Assembly (NCBI GenBank): GCA_035650475.1
Contig: DASRHP010000012.1
Location: 670,059 to 734,058, forward strand
From: Candidatus Binataceae bacterium
GTDB taxonomy: Bacteria; Desulfobacterota; Binatia; Binatales; Binataceae
DNA: 64,000 nt
Direction of reading: 5' to 3'
A program made the position numbers and the translations under genes. Below, piece by piece: positions 46,108 to 56,869 of this stretch (position 1 is the stretch's first letter; each line of letters starts with the position of its first letter). Under the pieces are notes generated by a model that saw only the letters and a program-made list of their open reading frames with translations, did no database searches and was not told the origin of the DNA.

Positions 46108-46530
46108 TCAGTCTCCGTGGCCCCAGTGGTCGCGCAGGACGCGGCGGATCTGCTCGATCGGCAGCCCCTCGTCGGCCAGCTTGGCCGCCTCGACCGCTTC
46201 GCCGGTGCAAATTGGACACTGCGCGCCGTGCTGGTCGCGGTAGCAGTCGAGCAGGCTCTGATGGCCCAGCTCCTTGTCGCAGCCGCAATAACAGTGCAGC
46301 TGCGCGAGCAGCGCCGGGTTCTTGGCCGCGATCTCATAGGCGGTCCGCGCCTCGCCGCTAAATAGCGACGGATCCAGCGTCGGGCTCTTCTGCTCCTCCG
46401 GCGCGGGCGAGTCAGCCGCCGAACGCATCGTCCATAGGCCGACGCCGACGAACAGCATCGCCAGCGCCGCGACGGCGGCGAATATCCACGGGCGCCTGTT
46501 GCCTGTCGCTCCGACTTTGCCTTTGGCCAT
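46108..46530 (-). CDS. Membrane-anchored cysteine-rich protein, PCYCGC-type
   Basis: A 140-aa product with a basic N-terminus and one hydrophobic helix (about 16-36), so the rest lies outside the inner membrane. The C-terminal half has HCYCGCDKELGHQSLLDCYRDQ followed by CPICTGEA; this is the CYCGC pattern of the PCYCGC family. The five spaced cysteines and neighbouring His suggest metal or heme binding, not proven. ATG 46530 is chosen over an upstream TTG. It lies just before a DedA gene in the same direction. Confidence 0.82.
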   Translation of the reverse strand: MAKGKVGATGNRRPWIFAAVAALAMLFVGVGLWTMRSAADSPAPEEQKSPTLDPSLFSGEARTAYEIAAKNPALLAQLHCYCGCDKELGHQSLLDCYRDQHGAQCPICTGEAVEAAKLADEGLPIEQIRRVLRDHWGHGD

Positions 46531-46548
46531 GGTCCGTACCAGCCCCAA

Positions 46549-47277
46549 CTATAGCATTTCGACGACCTGCGGGCTGCGTTGGGCGAAAGAGTACAGGGCG
46601 GCCGGGCGATGGGGCCCGCGACGGGTCGCGCCCAAGCGGCGCAGGATGCCCATCGAGAGGATCCGGCGGCGAAAGTTGCGCCGATCTATCGGGCGTTCGA
46701 GGATGGTCGCGTACAACGTCTCGAGTTCGGCAAAAGTGAAGGTCTCAGGCAGCAGGTTGCAGGCGATATTGGTGTACTCCAGCCTGGCCTTCAGCCTGCG
46801 CAGCGCGTATTCCGCCATCTGCGCGTGATCATACGCAAGCGCGGGCAGCGCCGAAACCTCGAACCAGCGCCCGGCGACGTACTTCGCGCCGGGCGGTGCG
46901 GCCACGCGCCGCGGATCGCCGATCAACGCCATGTAGGCTACCGAGACGACATGCGCATGCGGGTCACGCGAAGGGTCGCCGAAGGTGAAAAGCTGCTCGA
47001 AGTAGGCGTCGACAATGCCGGTGGAAGCGGCAAGCTCGCGTCGCGCCGCCTCGTCGAGCATCTCGCCCGTGCGCACCAGGCCGCCGGCGAACGCCCAGCG
47101 TCCGCGCCCCGGGCCGCGACGCAGCTGAACGAGGTAGGTCTTGAGCCTGCCGCTCTCGATCGCGAACAGCACCGTGTCGACGGCGACCTTGGGCCGTGCC
47201 GCGCGATGGTTGCGCACGGGTGCCGATGCTTCACCCCGCGCGACAACGCTTCTGGACGCGGCCTCGGCCGTAGCCAT
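46549..47277 (-). CDS. nrtR: NrtR-like NAD-biosynthesis regulator (Nudix-related), catalytically degenerate
   Basis: NrtR represses NAD genes and releases DNA on binding ADP-ribose. The 242-aa product has an N-terminal Nudix-like domain and a C-terminal winged helix (FTFAELETLYATI...RRNFRRRILSMGILRRL) typical of NrtR. The Nudix box G-x5-E-x7-REU-x-EE reads REL-x-A84-S85, so both metal-binding glutamates are gone: an ADP-ribose sensor without hydrolysis. It lies 122 bp downstream of nadA on the same strand, which strongly supports NAD control. nadA is in the window; nadB, nadC and pncA are not. Targets remain inferred. Confidence 0.85.
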   Translation of the reverse strand: MATAEAASRSVVARGEASAPVRNHRAARPKVAVDTVLFAIESGRLKTYLVQLRRGPGRGRWAFAGGLVRTGEMLDEAARRELAASTGIVDAYFEQLFTFGDPSRDPHAHVVSVAYMALIGDPRRVAAPPGAKYVAGRWFEVSALPALAYDHAQMAEYALRRLKARLEYTNIACNLLPETFTFAELETLYATILERPIDRRNFRRRILSMGILRRLGATRRGPHRPAALYSFAQRSPQVVEML

Positions 47278-47330
47278 CTCCTGAGCCCTCGGTTTTGGGG
47301 GAGGGGGGGCGGGCCGGGATCAATCGAGCA

Positions 47331-47342
47331 AACACTAATGTT
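47331..47342. promoter_or_regulatory. Imperfect palindrome upstream of the NrtR-like gene
   Basis: AACACTAATGTT is 10/12 palindromic and lies about 55 bases upstream of the regulator start. It might be a self-regulatory operator, but it does not resemble the perfect palindrome upstream of nadA. Confidence 0.2.
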
Positions 47343-47399
47343 TTTCTCTGCGCTTGCCCGACTGATCGCGCCTGTGAAAACGGAGCCTTTCTTGCCCCC

Positions 47400-48422
47400 C
47401 TACGCGCCCAGTTCGAGCATCCGCTCCAGCGCCCGTTTGGCGCCCTCGCGCACGTCATCGGCGAGCGCGATCTCGTAGCGCAGGTTCTGCAGCGAATCGA
47501 CCACGCCGCCGAGCGTTATCAGCTTCATGAAGCGGCAGAGCTTGCACGCCTTGTAGAAGTGTTTGTTGGGAATCTCCATCAGCAGGCGGTCGGAGAGCCC
47601 GCACTCGGTGACCACCAGGAACTTGTCGGCCTCGCTGGCCTCGGCGTAGCGCACCATCGCGCTGGTCGAGAGCACCGCGTCGGCCAGCCGCAGTACGTCC
47701 TGGCGGCACTCCGGATGGGCCAGCACCTTAAGCCCGGGGATTCCGCGGCGCACACGGTCGATCTCGTCGGGCGTGATCTGATGGTGGACGTAGCAGTTGC
47801 CGTCCCACGAGATGATCCGCTTGCGGGTCTGGCTCTGCACGTAATTGGCGAGGTTCTGGTCGGGCACGAAGAGCACGTTTTCGGAGTCGATCGCCTCGAC
47901 CACCTTGAGCGCGTTGGCCGACGTGCAGCAGGCGTCGGAGAGCGCCTTAACGTCGGCCGTGCAGTTGACGTAGGAGACGACCTTGAGGTCGGGGTAAAGC
48001 TCGCTCAGCTCGGCCTTGCGCTCGGCCAGCGCCTCGGCGGTCACGCTGTCGGCGAGCGAGCATCCAGCACGCAGGTCGGGCAGCAGGACCATCCGTTCGG
48101 GGTTGAAAACCTTGGCAGTCTCGGCCATGAAATGGACGCCGCAGAAAACGATCACCTCGGCGTCGCGTACCTCGCGCGCCTTGCGCGCCAGCTCCAGCGA
48201 GTCGCCGATAAAGTCGGCGACCTCGAAGATTTCCGGGCGCTGGTAGTTGTGCGCGAGCACCACCGCCGCGCGTTCGGCTTTGAGCCGGGTAATCTCGGCA
48301 ATTTGCTCGGCGAAACGCTCGCAGGTGGCAAGGTCGTAGCCGTCATGGCCGAGCGGGGCGAGCTTGCGCTGAAGTTCTTGGGCGGCGCTGGATGCACTCA
48401 GGGACTGGGGCTGTAAAGTCAT
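47400..48422 (-). CDS. nadA: Quinolinate synthase
   Basis: NadA condenses iminoaspartate with dihydroxyacetone phosphate to quinolinate, using a [4Fe-4S] cluster. The 340-aa product has the three cluster cysteines Cys94 (FCGVHFMAET), Cys166 (CCTSANA) and Cys274 (TECGL), with LAHNYQRPEIFEVADFIGDSL at the start. Length is normal. ATG 48422 is chosen; a TTG at 48440 is possible. It precedes the NrtR-like regulator. Confidence 0.95.
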   Translation of the reverse strand: MTLQPQSLSASSAAQELQRKLAPLGHDGYDLATCERFAEQIAEITRLKAERAAVVLAHNYQRPEIFEVADFIGDSLELARKAREVRDAEVIVFCGVHFMAETAKVFNPERMVLLPDLRAGCSLADSVTAEALAERKAELSELYPDLKVVSYVNCTADVKALSDACCTSANALKVVEAIDSENVLFVPDQNLANYVQSQTRKRIISWDGNCYVHHQITPDEIDRVRRGIPGLKVLAHPECRQDVLRLADAVLSTSAMVRYAEASEADKFLVVTECGLSDRLLMEIPNKHFYKACKLCRFMKLITLGGVVDSLQNLRYEIALADDVREGAKRALERMLELGA

Positions 48423-48471
48423 CGAAGCCAATCCTCGCAAGCGACGCGGACTCCAGCGGAGGCCGGAGTTT

Positions 48472-48486
48472 GCGTCAATTTGACGC
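48472..48486. promoter_or_regulatory. Perfect palindrome at the nadA promoter, candidate NrtR-like operator
   Basis: GCGTCAA-T-TTGACGC is a perfect inverted repeat, 7-bp arms with a one-base centre, about 50 bases before the nadA start. It would overlap the start of transcription from the promoter at 48489-48518, a position suited to repression. Assignment to the neighbouring regulator is inference. Confidence 0.45.
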
Positions 48487-48488
48487 TT

Positions 48489-48518
48489 AGTCTAGCAAAG
48501 GCCGGCTTCGCCTCGCAA
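48489..48518 (-). promoter_or_regulatory. Candidate nadA promoter
   Basis: On the minus strand TTGCGA (48518-48513) and TAGACT (48494-48489), 18 bases apart, match sigma-70 boxes at four positions each. A start near 48482 would fall inside the palindrome 48472-48486. Confidence 0.4.
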
Positions 48519-48814
48519 GGACCGAGCATCCGCGAGACGGGAACGCTTGGGTCGAGCACGATCAGCTATTCGCCCTCGCCAAGGGCGAGTGAGATCGGCC
48601 TCAGAGTGAAAGTCGCCAGCTCTAACTTCCAGCTCTTCCAGTTCCAGCCGCATCACCGTACGAAGGTGCAATCGTCGCACGCGGCTGCGTGACGCCATGC
48701 TCGACGAGGCGAGATTGCAACGCGCGTCGGACGGCTCAGGGAGGGGTTGGGAGCATGGCTCGATATAGCAAAACGTTGCATGATTAGGCCGAAAATCAAC
48801 GGGCGGTACGTGAC

Positions 48815-49069
48815 TTGCTGCTCATGGCGCGCATGAGCCGGAGCCACCAGCGAGCTGGAAGGGCGGAAGCGTCGCGTGCAAACCGGCGCGACCAGGTCGA
48901 GGTGCGCTCGCTGGTGACATTTTTTGCGCTTCTCTCGGGGTTTATCGCCACTTTGGTCCTGCGCGCACACATGCTCGCAGCGCCCGTCCAGCAGCCGGCT
49001 CTAGCCGCCGCGGCCGCCGGAGTCCATCCGGTGGCCCTCACGACTGCCAATCCGGCGTCACATTTCTGA
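48815..49069 (+). CDS. Possible small single-span membrane protein
   Basis: A frame of up to 84 aa with an N-terminal Arg-rich part, a hydrophobic helix (SLVTFFALLSGFIATLVL) and an Ala-rich end. An inner ATG at 48824 or 48833 could also start it. The strong hairpin at 49087-49123 lies 17 bases after its stop, as expected for a terminated gene. No ribosome site is obvious and I recognise no family. Confidence 0.35.
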   Translation: MLLMARMSRSHQRAGRAEASRANRRDQVEVRSLVTFFALLSGFIATLVLRAHMLAAPVQQPALAAAAAGVHPVALTTANPASHF

Positions 49070-49086
49070 CGCTCCCGCCGCATCCG

Positions 49087-49123
49087 TAAGGCCCGCCACG
49101 CGCTTGGTGCGTGGAGGGCCTTA
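49087..49123 (+). terminator. Strong hairpin, possible terminator
   Basis: Outer stem TAAGGCCC/GGGCCTTA (8 bp) continues, after one mismatch, as CCACGC/GCGTGG (6 bp) around a 7-base loop. The stem is stable but the following bases lack a T-run. It ends the possible small gene upstream and precedes the acyl-CoA dehydrogenase. Confidence 0.4.
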
Positions 49124-49218
49124 TCGGGTTAAGCGCTCGCGGCGCGCCGATCGGTTTTGGTAAGCTTCGCGCACGGGCGCCGTCGCGCGCCGGACCGATC
49201 TTCAAGAGGAACTTGAGA

Positions 49219-50367
49219 ATGGCAGAGACGCTGGATCAGGACGTTATTGAAGCGGTGCGCCGCTTCGTCGAGCGCGACGTTATCCCGGTCGCTTCGGAGC
49301 TCGAGCACAAGGACGAATATCCGCATGCGTTGGTCGCGAAGATGCGCGAGCTGGGCCTGTTCGGCGCCACGATACCGGCGGAGTACGGAGGGCTGGGGCT
49401 GAGCTTCGTCAGCTATGCGCGGCTGATGGCAGAGCTGTCGCGTGGATGGATGAGTCTGGCGGGCGTCATCAACAGCCACCTGATCATGGCCTACATCGTC
49501 ACGCACCACGGCACCGACGAGCAGCGGCAGCGGTTTTTGCCCGCGATGGCGGCGGGCGAGAAGCGTGGCGGCCTGGGGTTGACTGAGCCGCACGCGGGCA
49601 GCGACGTCCAGTCGATTCGCACGACTGCGGCGCGCCATGGCGACAGCTACGTGCTCAGCGGCAGCAAAATGTTCATCACCAACGCCCGCTACGGCACGAT
49701 GCTCGCCGTCGCGGCCAAGACCGATCCCAAGGCCAAGCCCGTCTACGCCGGAATCAGCATGTTCGCGGTGGAAAAAAGCGAGCGCGGGCCGAACGTCAGC
49801 CGCAACTTGAAGAAGCTCGGCTACAAGGGAATCGATACCTGCGAGGTGCTCTTCGAGGAGCTCGACGTTCCGGCCGACAACCTGATCGGCGGCAAGGAAG
49901 GCCAGGGCTTCAAGCAGGTGATGAGCGCGCTGGAGGTTGGGCGGATTAACGTCGCCGCGCGCGCGGTCGGCGTCGGCCAAGCGGCCTTCGAGAGCGCGAT
50001 CCGTTACGCTCAGCAGCGGACCACCTTCGGCAAACCGATCTGTGAACATCAGGCGGTGCAGTTGATGCTGGCCGATATGGGCACGCGGCTGGAGGCGGCG
50101 CGCCTGATGGTCGAGAGCGCAGCGCAGAAGAAGGACGCAGGCGTGCGCTGCGACGTCGAGGCCGGGATGGCCAAGCTGTTCGCCTCCGAGGCATGCGCGA
50201 AGATTTCGCTCGATGCAATGCGAGTGTTGGGGGGCTACGGCTTCACGGTCGAGTTTCCGGTCGAGCGTTACTATCGCGATGCGCCGCTGATGATGATCGG
50301 CGAGGGGACCAACGAGATCCAGGCGCTGGTTATCGCGCGCGGCCTGCTCGGTCGCCATCGCATCTAG
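49219..50367 (+). CDS. Acyl-CoA dehydrogenase
   Basis: A 382-aa FAD enzyme introducing the alpha,beta double bond in acyl-CoA. Signature segments are GLGLTEPHAGSDVQ, MFITNARYG, QRTTFGKPI and VLGGYGFTVEFPVERYYRDA, and the catalytic base is Glu362 in GEGTNEIQ, at the position used by most short- and medium-chain enzymes. Chain length is not readable. ATG 49219 has AGAGGA 8 bases upstream. It stands alone between intergenic regions. Confidence 0.93.
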   Translation: MAETLDQDVIEAVRRFVERDVIPVASELEHKDEYPHALVAKMRELGLFGATIPAEYGGLGLSFVSYARLMAELSRGWMSLAGVINSHLIMAYIVTHHGTDEQRQRFLPAMAAGEKRGGLGLTEPHAGSDVQSIRTTAARHGDSYVLSGSKMFITNARYGTMLAVAAKTDPKAKPVYAGISMFAVEKSERGPNVSRNLKKLGYKGIDTCEVLFEELDVPADNLIGGKEGQGFKQVMSALEVGRINVAARAVGVGQAAFESAIRYAQQRTTFGKPICEHQAVQLMLADMGTRLEAARLMVESAAQKKDAGVRCDVEAGMAKLFASEACAKISLDAMRVLGGYGFTVEFPVERYYRDAPLMMIGEGTNEIQALVIARGLLGRHRI

Positions 50368-50378
50368 TACCTGCCAGC

Positions 50379-50420
50379 GGTGCGCAACGTCCACTGTTGC
50401 GCGCCGGCCGCCATTTTTTT
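50379..50420 (+). terminator. Probable rho-independent terminator of the acyl-CoA dehydrogenase gene
   Basis: GGTGCGCAAC (50379-50388) pairs with GTTGCGCGCC (50396-50405), 10 bp with one G-U, loop of 7. Eight bases later a run of seven T follows (50414-50420). It starts 12 bases after the stop codon. Confidence 0.55.
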
Positions 50421-50663
50421 GCCGCTGCGCGGATGAGAAATCCGTGCGCGGCGCGATCTTCTCTTGCGGCCTGCCTTTTGCTGCGAGAAATCGCCAAGGA
50501 ACTCCCTCGACTCGTGCCAGGAGGCTCGGTGGTTCAGCGATGGTTGCTGGAGGGGCTGCGGGGTTTGCTGCTTGTCGGAGGACGCGAGTCTTCAACGGGG
50601 GGCCGGCCGGTCGAGGGGTTCCGCGCATCGTGATGCGCCGGAGCGGGAGCGAGAGCCAGGGCG

Positions 50664-52901
<2,238 letters not shown>

Positions 52902-52929
52902 CGGAAATCGCGCGGCGGACGAGGCGGGA

Positions 52930-53472
52930 TCAGGACATGCGCCGAATTGCGGCGAGCCGGCGCGACATCGCGGACGGTGCTGCCAGATTCGACCTGCCCG
53001 CCAGTGGTGGTATGTCTGCGACTTCGGCCGCCAGCCGCGCCGCGACGGCGCCGGTCGCCCCGGTCGCGAAAACGCGATCCCACAACGCCGAGGTGACTCC
53101 GTAGAATCGTGTCGGCGCGCGGTAGTGATGAATCAGATGGCGCGTGCGCAGTCGCGCCTCGACGCGGCAGCAGGGCGCGCAGAAATGGAGCCGGTAGTGC
53201 AGCGCCTCATAGCCGGCGAACCCCGCGAGGAGACCGCCGTAGATGAGGCTGAAGGCGCGCGCGCCGCATGCGACACCGATCAGCAACGGCGCCAACGCCG
53301 GCAACCATGCGCCGAGCGCGAAGACCGCATGCGGGTCCCGATGGTGAACGGCGTGGATCGGAGTTACGAAAGTCGCGAACCGATGGCCCATCCAGCCGTG
53401 AATCGCGTACTCGACCAGCGTCCAGGCAAACAACCCCCCCGCCATCAATCCCAAATCGCTGAGCGCCGCCAC
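52930..53472 (-). CDS. Fatty-acid hydroxylase superfamily membrane protein
   Basis: A 180-aa integral membrane protein with the histidine boxes of the di-iron fatty-acid hydroxylase/sterol desaturase superfamily: EYAIHGWMGHRF, HAVHHRDPH, HYRLHF and RHLIHHY. Several hydrophobic helices place them at the cytoplasmic face. The substrate could be a fatty acid or lipid. The unusual CCR segment (HFCAPCCRVEA) may be structural. It converges with the large secreted protein gene and is divergent from htrA. Confidence 0.85.
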   Translation of the reverse strand: MAALSDLGLMAGGLFAWTLVEYAIHGWMGHRFATFVTPIHAVHHRDPHAVFALGAWLPALAPLLIGVACGARAFSLIYGGLLAGFAGYEALHYRLHFCAPCCRVEARLRTRHLIHHYRAPTRFYGVTSALWDRVFATGATGAVAARLAAEVADIPPLAGRSNLAAPSAMSRRLAAIRRMS

Positions 53473-53780
53473 GGCAATATGCTATGGCCGGACGCGGAGC
53501 CCGCGCAACGCGCTCTCACAACTGGCGGCGAGGCCGTCCGGCTGCGGCGAGGTGACGGGCATGCGCGCGGCACAGGGGGCGTTTTCTTGAGCCGGCTTTT
53601 CTGGTTTACTGGACTGCGAACCGTGAGGGAGTTCGTTCATATTGGACGCGATGTGCCCTGCCGGGCGGCGAATCGCTGCGCGGGGGCTTGAATTTAACCC
53701 ATCCCCCATCGTCTTAATCCCCGTAGAATTGGCTCGCACGGCCCGGTGGACATCAACCATGTCGTCACCAGGAGGACTGC
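53473..53780. other. 308-bp divergent intergenic region upstream of htrA
   Basis: It holds a candidate ECF/sigma-E-type promoter (53690-53716), a TAGAAT box at 53724-53729 and the htrA ribosome site AGGAGG at 53769-53774. No gene or RNA recognised in the first half, which carries only weak open frames. Confidence 0.5.
53690..53716 (+). promoter_or_regulatory. Candidate extracytoplasmic-stress promoter of htrA
   Basis: GAATTT (53690-53695), 16 bases, then TCTTA (53712-53716) resembles the sigma-E pattern GAACTT-N16-TCNNA; read with a different frame, GAAT-N16-CGTC fits the ECF type. It stands about 65 bases before the htrA ATG. Stress control of htrA is usual in Gram-negatives, but no ECF factor is in the window. 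Confidence 0.3.
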
Positions 53781-55391
53781 ATGCTTAAGAAGATCGCCGC
53801 GGTGTCCTGCGGCGTGCTTTTGGGAATCGTAATCGCGTTCGCGCGCGCGGGAGCCTTTCCGTTCTGGAACTCCAGTTCGCAGGAGCAGTCCCAAACCAAG
53901 CCGGCGCCGGCCAACAAGGCCCCCGGCAACCTGGCGCAGGCCAGTTCCAATCCCGAACCCGCTCCCCCCAATCAGCCCGAGCCCAACGAAGCCGGCGTTC
54001 CGATTCACTCCTTCGCTCCGCTGGTCAAACGCGTGATGCCCTCAGTGGTCAACGTCAGCGTGGTCCAGGAGGTCAAGAGCGCAGGGATGCCGTTTGGCAG
54101 TCCGGGCGATCCGGGTGAGGGCGAAGGACCCGGTGGACCGGGCGGACCCGAAGGTGGGCCAGGCCCGAGCCCTTTCGGGCCGTTCGGCCAGCAGAATCCA
54201 TTCGAACAGTTCCGTCGCTTCTTTGGTCAAATCCCGCGCGAGTACAAGCAACACGGACTCGGCTCGGGCGTGATCGTTTCGCCCGACGGCTATATCCTGA
54301 CCAACAACCACGTCGTCGGGCGCGCGGATTCGATCCATGTGCGCCTGCTCGACAAGCGCGAGTTCACCGCCAAGGTCGTGGGCAAGGATCCCAAGACCGA
54401 CTTGGCGCTGATCAAGATCGACACCAAGCAGCCGCTGCCGGTGGCGATCCTCGGCGATTCCAACACGGCGCAGATCGGCGACTGGGTGATCGCGATCGGC
54501 AGCCCGTTCGGCTTCACCTCGACCGTTACTGCCGGAATCATCAGTGCCAAGGGACGCGCGCTGGGCGGCAACTACGACGACTTCATCCAGACCGACGCCT
54601 CCATCAATCCTGGGAACTCTGGCGGCCCGCTCTTCAACACCAAGGGCCAGGTGATCGGCATCAACACCGCGATCTACTCCAGCACCGGCAGCAACGCCGG
54701 GATCGGCTTTGCGATTCCCGTCAACTTGGCCAAGCAGGTGATGGAGCAGCTCAAGGAGCATGGACGCGTAATCCGCGGATGGCTGGGTGTTGAGATCCAG
54801 GAGGTGACTCCTGATCTTGCGCAGTCGTTCAACCTGCCCAAGCCCGAGGGCGCCTTGGTCGCCAACGTCGAGAAGGACGGCCCTGCGCTCAAGGCCGGCA
54901 TCCAGCGTGGCGATATCATCGTCGAGTTCAACGGCCATCCGGTGCAGGACGAGCATCAACTGCCCGAACTGGTGGCGCAGACGCCGATCGGCACCACGGT
55001 GCCGGTAGTGGTGATTCGCGGCGGCAAGCGCGTAACCTTGCACGCCAAGGTCGGCGAGCTCAAGGAAGAGCAGCTGGCGAGCGCCAAGTCGGAGGAGCCG
55101 GGCTCGAACTGGGGCCTCCAGGTGCAAGCGATCACCCCTGAGATTGCCAACCAGCTCAACCTCAGCAGCACCAAGGGGGTCGTCGTGCGCGGCGTGCAGC
55201 CCGACAGTCCGGCGGCCGACGCGGGTATCCAGCCCGGCGACGTCGTGCTCGAGGTTAATCATGCGAAGGTTAACTCGGTGGACGACTTCCTATCCGCAGC
55301 CAAGCAAGCCAAGAAGGACAAGAAGTCGACGCTGCTGTTGGTCGCGCGCGGCAATTCCACGATGTACACGGTGATCAAGCCGGCGTCTTGA
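53781..55391 (+). CDS. Periplasmic serine protease HtrA/DegP-type (Do)
   Basis: Periplasmic chaperone-protease of 536 aa. A signal peptide or anchor (about 1-25) is followed by a Pro/Gly-rich linker, then the trypsin-like domain with His177 (NNHVVG), Asp207 (KTDLALIKI) and Ser280 (NPGNSGGPLF), and two PDZ domains (about 345-420 and 440-530). AGGAGG lies 7 bases before ATG 53781. The linker is longer and richer in Gly/Pro than in E. coli DegP. It degrades misfolded envelope proteins. Confidence 0.95.
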   Translation: MLKKIAAVSCGVLLGIVIAFARAGAFPFWNSSSQEQSQTKPAPANKAPGNLAQASSNPEPAPPNQPEPNEAGVPIHSFAPLVKRVMPSVVNVSVVQEVKSAGMPFGSPGDPGEGEGPGGPGGPEGGPGPSPFGPFGQQNPFEQFRRFFGQIPREYKQHGLGSGVIVSPDGYILTNNHVVGRADSIHVRLLDKREFTAKVVGKDPKTDLALIKIDTKQPLPVAILGDSNTAQIGDWVIAIGSPFGFTSTVTAGIISAKGRALGGNYDDFIQTDASINPGNSGGPLFNTKGQVIGINTAIYSSTGSNAGIGFAIPVNLAKQVMEQLKEHGRVIRGWLGVEIQEVTPDLAQSFNLPKPEGALVANVEKDGPALKAGIQRGDIIVEFNGHPVQDEHQLPELVAQTPIGTTVPVVVIRGGKRVTLHAKVGELKEEQLASAKSEEPGSNWGLQVQAITPEIANQLNLSSTKGVVVRGVQPDSPAADAGIQPGDVVLEVNHAKVNSVDDFLSAAKQAKKDKKSTLLLVARGNSTMYTVIKPAS

Positions 55392-55427
55392 GCCGCCGGC
55401 CGATCGGCAGCGCAATCCTGTAACGGC

Positions 55428-55463
55428 GCGGCGGGCGGGGTCCGAAAGGGTCCTGCCCGTCGC
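55428..55463 (+). terminator. Hairpin after htrA
   Basis: GCGGCGGGC (55428-55436) pairs with GCCCGTCGC (55455-55463) over 9 bp including one G-U, with an 18-base loop. It lies 37 bases after the htrA stop. A short T-rich stretch follows. Terminator role is plausible only. Confidence 0.3.
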
Positions 55464-55523
55464 TTGTCATTTGCGCCGCCGCTCGCGATCTTCTTCAGCA
55501 GCTCATCCGCGCTTCAGCGCGAG

Positions 55524-56795
55524 ATGGCCTGCGTGATGCCGATAGCGATTGATTGCGACGTTCTGATTGCGGGCGCCGGGCCGGCGGGGCTGTCCGCGGC
55601 GTTGCATCTGCTGCGCCGCCGGCCGGAACTGGCCGGACGCGTTGTTGCGCTCGAGAAGCGCCGCCATCCGCGGCTCAAAGTCTGTGCTGGCGGGCTCATC
55701 CCGCGCGCGATGCTGTCGTTGGCCGCGCTCGGACTGGAGCTCGGTGTGCCGGCGCTCGAGGTCCGCTCAGGTGTGGCGCGGACTCCGGCCGGAGATATCT
55801 CGGTCCGCCGTCCAGACGCGATGTGTACGATCGTCAGGCGCGACGAGTTCGACGCGTGGCTGGCCGAAAGCGCGCGCCGCGCCGGACTGAGGCTGATCGA
55901 AGAGTGCGCCGTGCGCGGCGTGCGGCTGCCAGGGAATGTGAGTCCGGGAGCGGGCGCGGCCCACATCGAGACGTCGCAGGGTGCGCTGCGCGCGCGATTC
56001 GTGATCGGCGCGGACGGCTCGGGCAGCCGCGTGCGGCGCGCGCTATTCGGCGAGCGCAAGGATACGGTGGGGCGCGCCCTGATGGCCGACGTCGCGGCTG
56101 ACCCGGACGACGCCCGCGAGTTCCGCGACTCGATGTACCGCTTCTGCTTTCGATGCGTCGAGGCTGGAATTCACGGCTACGCATGGTCGTTCCCGTGTCT
56201 GATCGATGGCCGGCCGCATCTCAACGTCGGCATCTACGACCAGCATCCCGCGCACGGCGCGGCGTCTTCGCCGCACGGCGCGCCGGCAAAGCCGCCGCTC
56301 GCCGAAGCGCTGGCCGCGGCGTTTCCCGAGTTGGCGCGCCGGCTTTGCGAGGACGGTGCGACGCTCCGCGCGTTTCCAATCCGATGGTTCGACGCGAGCG
56401 AGCGCTTCGCCGCCGGCCCCGTGATGCTGGCGGGCGACGCGGCCGGCGTCGATCCGCTGATGGGCGAGGGTATCTCGTGCGCGCTCGAGCACGGCCAGAT
56501 GGCGGCGGCAGCTATCGCGCGCGCGCTCGACGGCGACGCTGGAGCGATCGCGAACTATGATCGCGAGGTGCGCGCGGGCGCGCTCGGCCGCAAGCTTGGC
56601 CGCCTGGCGTTCGCCGCGCGTCGCTTCTACGGCCCGCGCCATCGGCTGTACTTCGCGCTTACGCGGCTTTCGCGCCGCGCGCAGGAGTTGGGCGCCGACT
56701 GGTACAACGGCGCCGCTCGGCTCGACGAGATGTCGGTCGCGGGCGCGCTCAGACGCTGGGCGCGAGCGGTTCTATTCGGCGCGCCCCTGCGGTAG
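55524..56795 (+). CDS. FAD-dependent geranylgeranyl-reductase-type oxidoreductase
   Basis: A 423-aa flavoprotein with the FAD-binding motif GAGPAGLSAA (16-25), the second FAD segment ADGSGSRVRRA and the C-terminal GDAAGVDPLMGEGIS typical of geranylgeranyl reductase and related prenyl-saturating or hydroxylating enzymes. It could reduce a prenyl chain of a quinone or lipid, or hydroxylate another ring. ATG 55524 is preferred; an in-frame TTG 55464 is upstream. The small membrane protein at 56870 follows. Confidence 0.83.
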   Translation: MACVMPIAIDCDVLIAGAGPAGLSAALHLLRRRPELAGRVVALEKRRHPRLKVCAGGLIPRAMLSLAALGLELGVPALEVRSGVARTPAGDISVRRPDAMCTIVRRDEFDAWLAESARRAGLRLIEECAVRGVRLPGNVSPGAGAAHIETSQGALRARFVIGADGSGSRVRRALFGERKDTVGRALMADVAADPDDAREFRDSMYRFCFRCVEAGIHGYAWSFPCLIDGRPHLNVGIYDQHPAHGAASSPHGAPAKPPLAEALAAAFPELARRLCEDGATLRAFPIRWFDASERFAAGPVMLAGDAAGVDPLMGEGISCALEHGQMAAAAIARALDGDAGAIANYDREVRAGALGRKLGRLAFAARRFYGPRHRLYFALTRLSRRAQELGADWYNGAARLDEMSVAGALRRWARAVLFGAPLR

Positions 56796-56869
56796 GATTC
56801 GCTCACAACCCGAGGCGTCCGCCGGCGCGCGCGCCTGCGCGGGCAACGGGGTGGGTTCGCGGAATTGCG

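Larger units (their letters stand above)
48423..49218. other. 796-bp region between nadA and an acyl-CoA dehydrogenase gene
   Basis: It holds the nadA promoter and palindrome near 48.48 kb, a possible small membrane protein (48815-49069), a strong hairpin (49087-49123) and the acyl-CoA dehydrogenase ribosome site AGAGGA at 49205-49210. No RNA gene was recognised. Other open frames here look like chance ORFs of high-GC DNA. Confidence 0.5.
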
